A stretch of DNA of 14,351 bases from an uncultured Rubrobacteraceae bacterium (GTDB lineage: Bacteria > Actinomycetota > Rubrobacteria > Rubrobacterales > Rubrobacteraceae), in assembly GCA_902805985.1 (NCBI GenBank), contig CADCUW010000368.1:1-14351 (forward strand). The letters are read 5' to 3'. Below the pieces are notes generated by a model. The model was not told where the DNA came from. It ran no database searches and saw only the letters and a list, made by a program, of their open reading frames with translations. Positions 14,287 through 14,351 of the stretch are shown here, one piece after another; position 1 is the first letter of the stretch, and the number at the start of each line of letters is the position of its first letter. A program made the position numbers and the translations under genes.

Positions 14287-14351
14287 GTGGAGACCTACTC
14301 CCACGCCTTCTTTACCTGGGCGCTCGCCAAGCACGGCGTAAAGGCCGGGCG
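14287..14351 (+). CDS. Start of an unidentified gene, cut by the window end
   Basis: A GTG at 14287 preceded by GGAGA (14273-14277, 9 nt spacing) opens a frame reading VETYSHAFFTWALAKHGVKAG up to the window edge (given in full: 21 codons, first ten VETYSHAFFT). Third positions are mostly G or C, as in the neighbours. The Y-S-H start is reminiscent of YdjM-like membrane-associated metal-dependent hydrolases (PF04307), but 21 residues are too few to decide. Confidence 0.5.
   Translation, partial: METYSHAFFTWALAKHGVKAG

Noticed and set aside
1..14351. tRNA, rRNA, CRISPR array, transposase or attachment site
   Set aside because: None was seen; the only repeats are the short ones listed, and no cloverleaf, spacer array or insertion-sequence gene was recognised.

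Overview
The window is very GC-rich, with strong G/C preference at third codon positions, frequent GTG/TTG starts and purine-rich ribosome binding sites. It also holds two F420-type (DUF385) oxidoreductase genes. This fits a deep-branching actinobacterium such as a Rubrobacter relative. That placement is inference from gene content and codon use; no marker gene is present.

Layout: (1) 128-850, plus strand, a peroxiredoxin-like gene interrupted by one in-frame TGA exactly where the family has the first Cys of its W-C-P-Y-C motif. (2) 903-5878, minus strand, a sugar block in transcription order: PfkB kinase (5878-4898), SPS-type GT4 glycosyltransferase (4887-3397), and an 824-residue protein fusing the same two activities (3377-903). 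The block looks like a duplicated kinase/transferase pair in which one copy fused. The fused kinase half has a degraded active-site motif. (3) 5946-6416, minus strand, a MarR-family regulator. (4) 6417-6555, a short AT-rich divergent control region with a near-perfect 10-bp inverted repeat covering two back-to-back promoters. (5) 6556-11804, plus strand, a tightly packed run: DUF6069 membrane protein, DUF385 oxidoreductase, short-chain dehydrogenase, DrrA-type ABC ATPase, two ABC-2 permeases, a second DUF385 protein, and a small rhodanese. The rhodanese also has a single in-frame TGA at a position I recall as Cys in relatives. (6) 11894-13998, plus strand, a MacB/LolD-type ABC ATPase and its FtsX-like permease, whose extracytoplasmic domain carries two 12-bp tandem-repeat tracts. 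(7) 13999-14286, noncoding with a strong GC palindrome, then the first 21 codons of another gene.

The main result is the pair of candidate selenoproteins. Both TGAs replace a Cys codon (TGC to TGA), both reading frames continue with family-typical protein, and both genes end at a non-TGA stop (TAA, TAG). Both have the same AGAGAGGA ribosome binding site, and both have a hairpin with GGU in its apical loop about 17-25 nt after the TGA, the bacterial SECIS layout. At least seven other genes here use TGA as an ordinary stop, so the code is not globally reassigned. No sel genes lie in the window, so Sec insertion remains an inference.

How the genes may work together: the MarR protein probably controls the divergent efflux/redox operon and perhaps itself. 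That operon combines export (DrrABC-like) with reductive detoxification (DUF385, SDR) and a sulfur/selenium redox protein, which suggests a response to xenobiotic or oxidative stress. The sugar block probably makes a phosphorylated disaccharide or related compatible solute, the kinase supplying a sugar phosphate to the glycosyltransferase.
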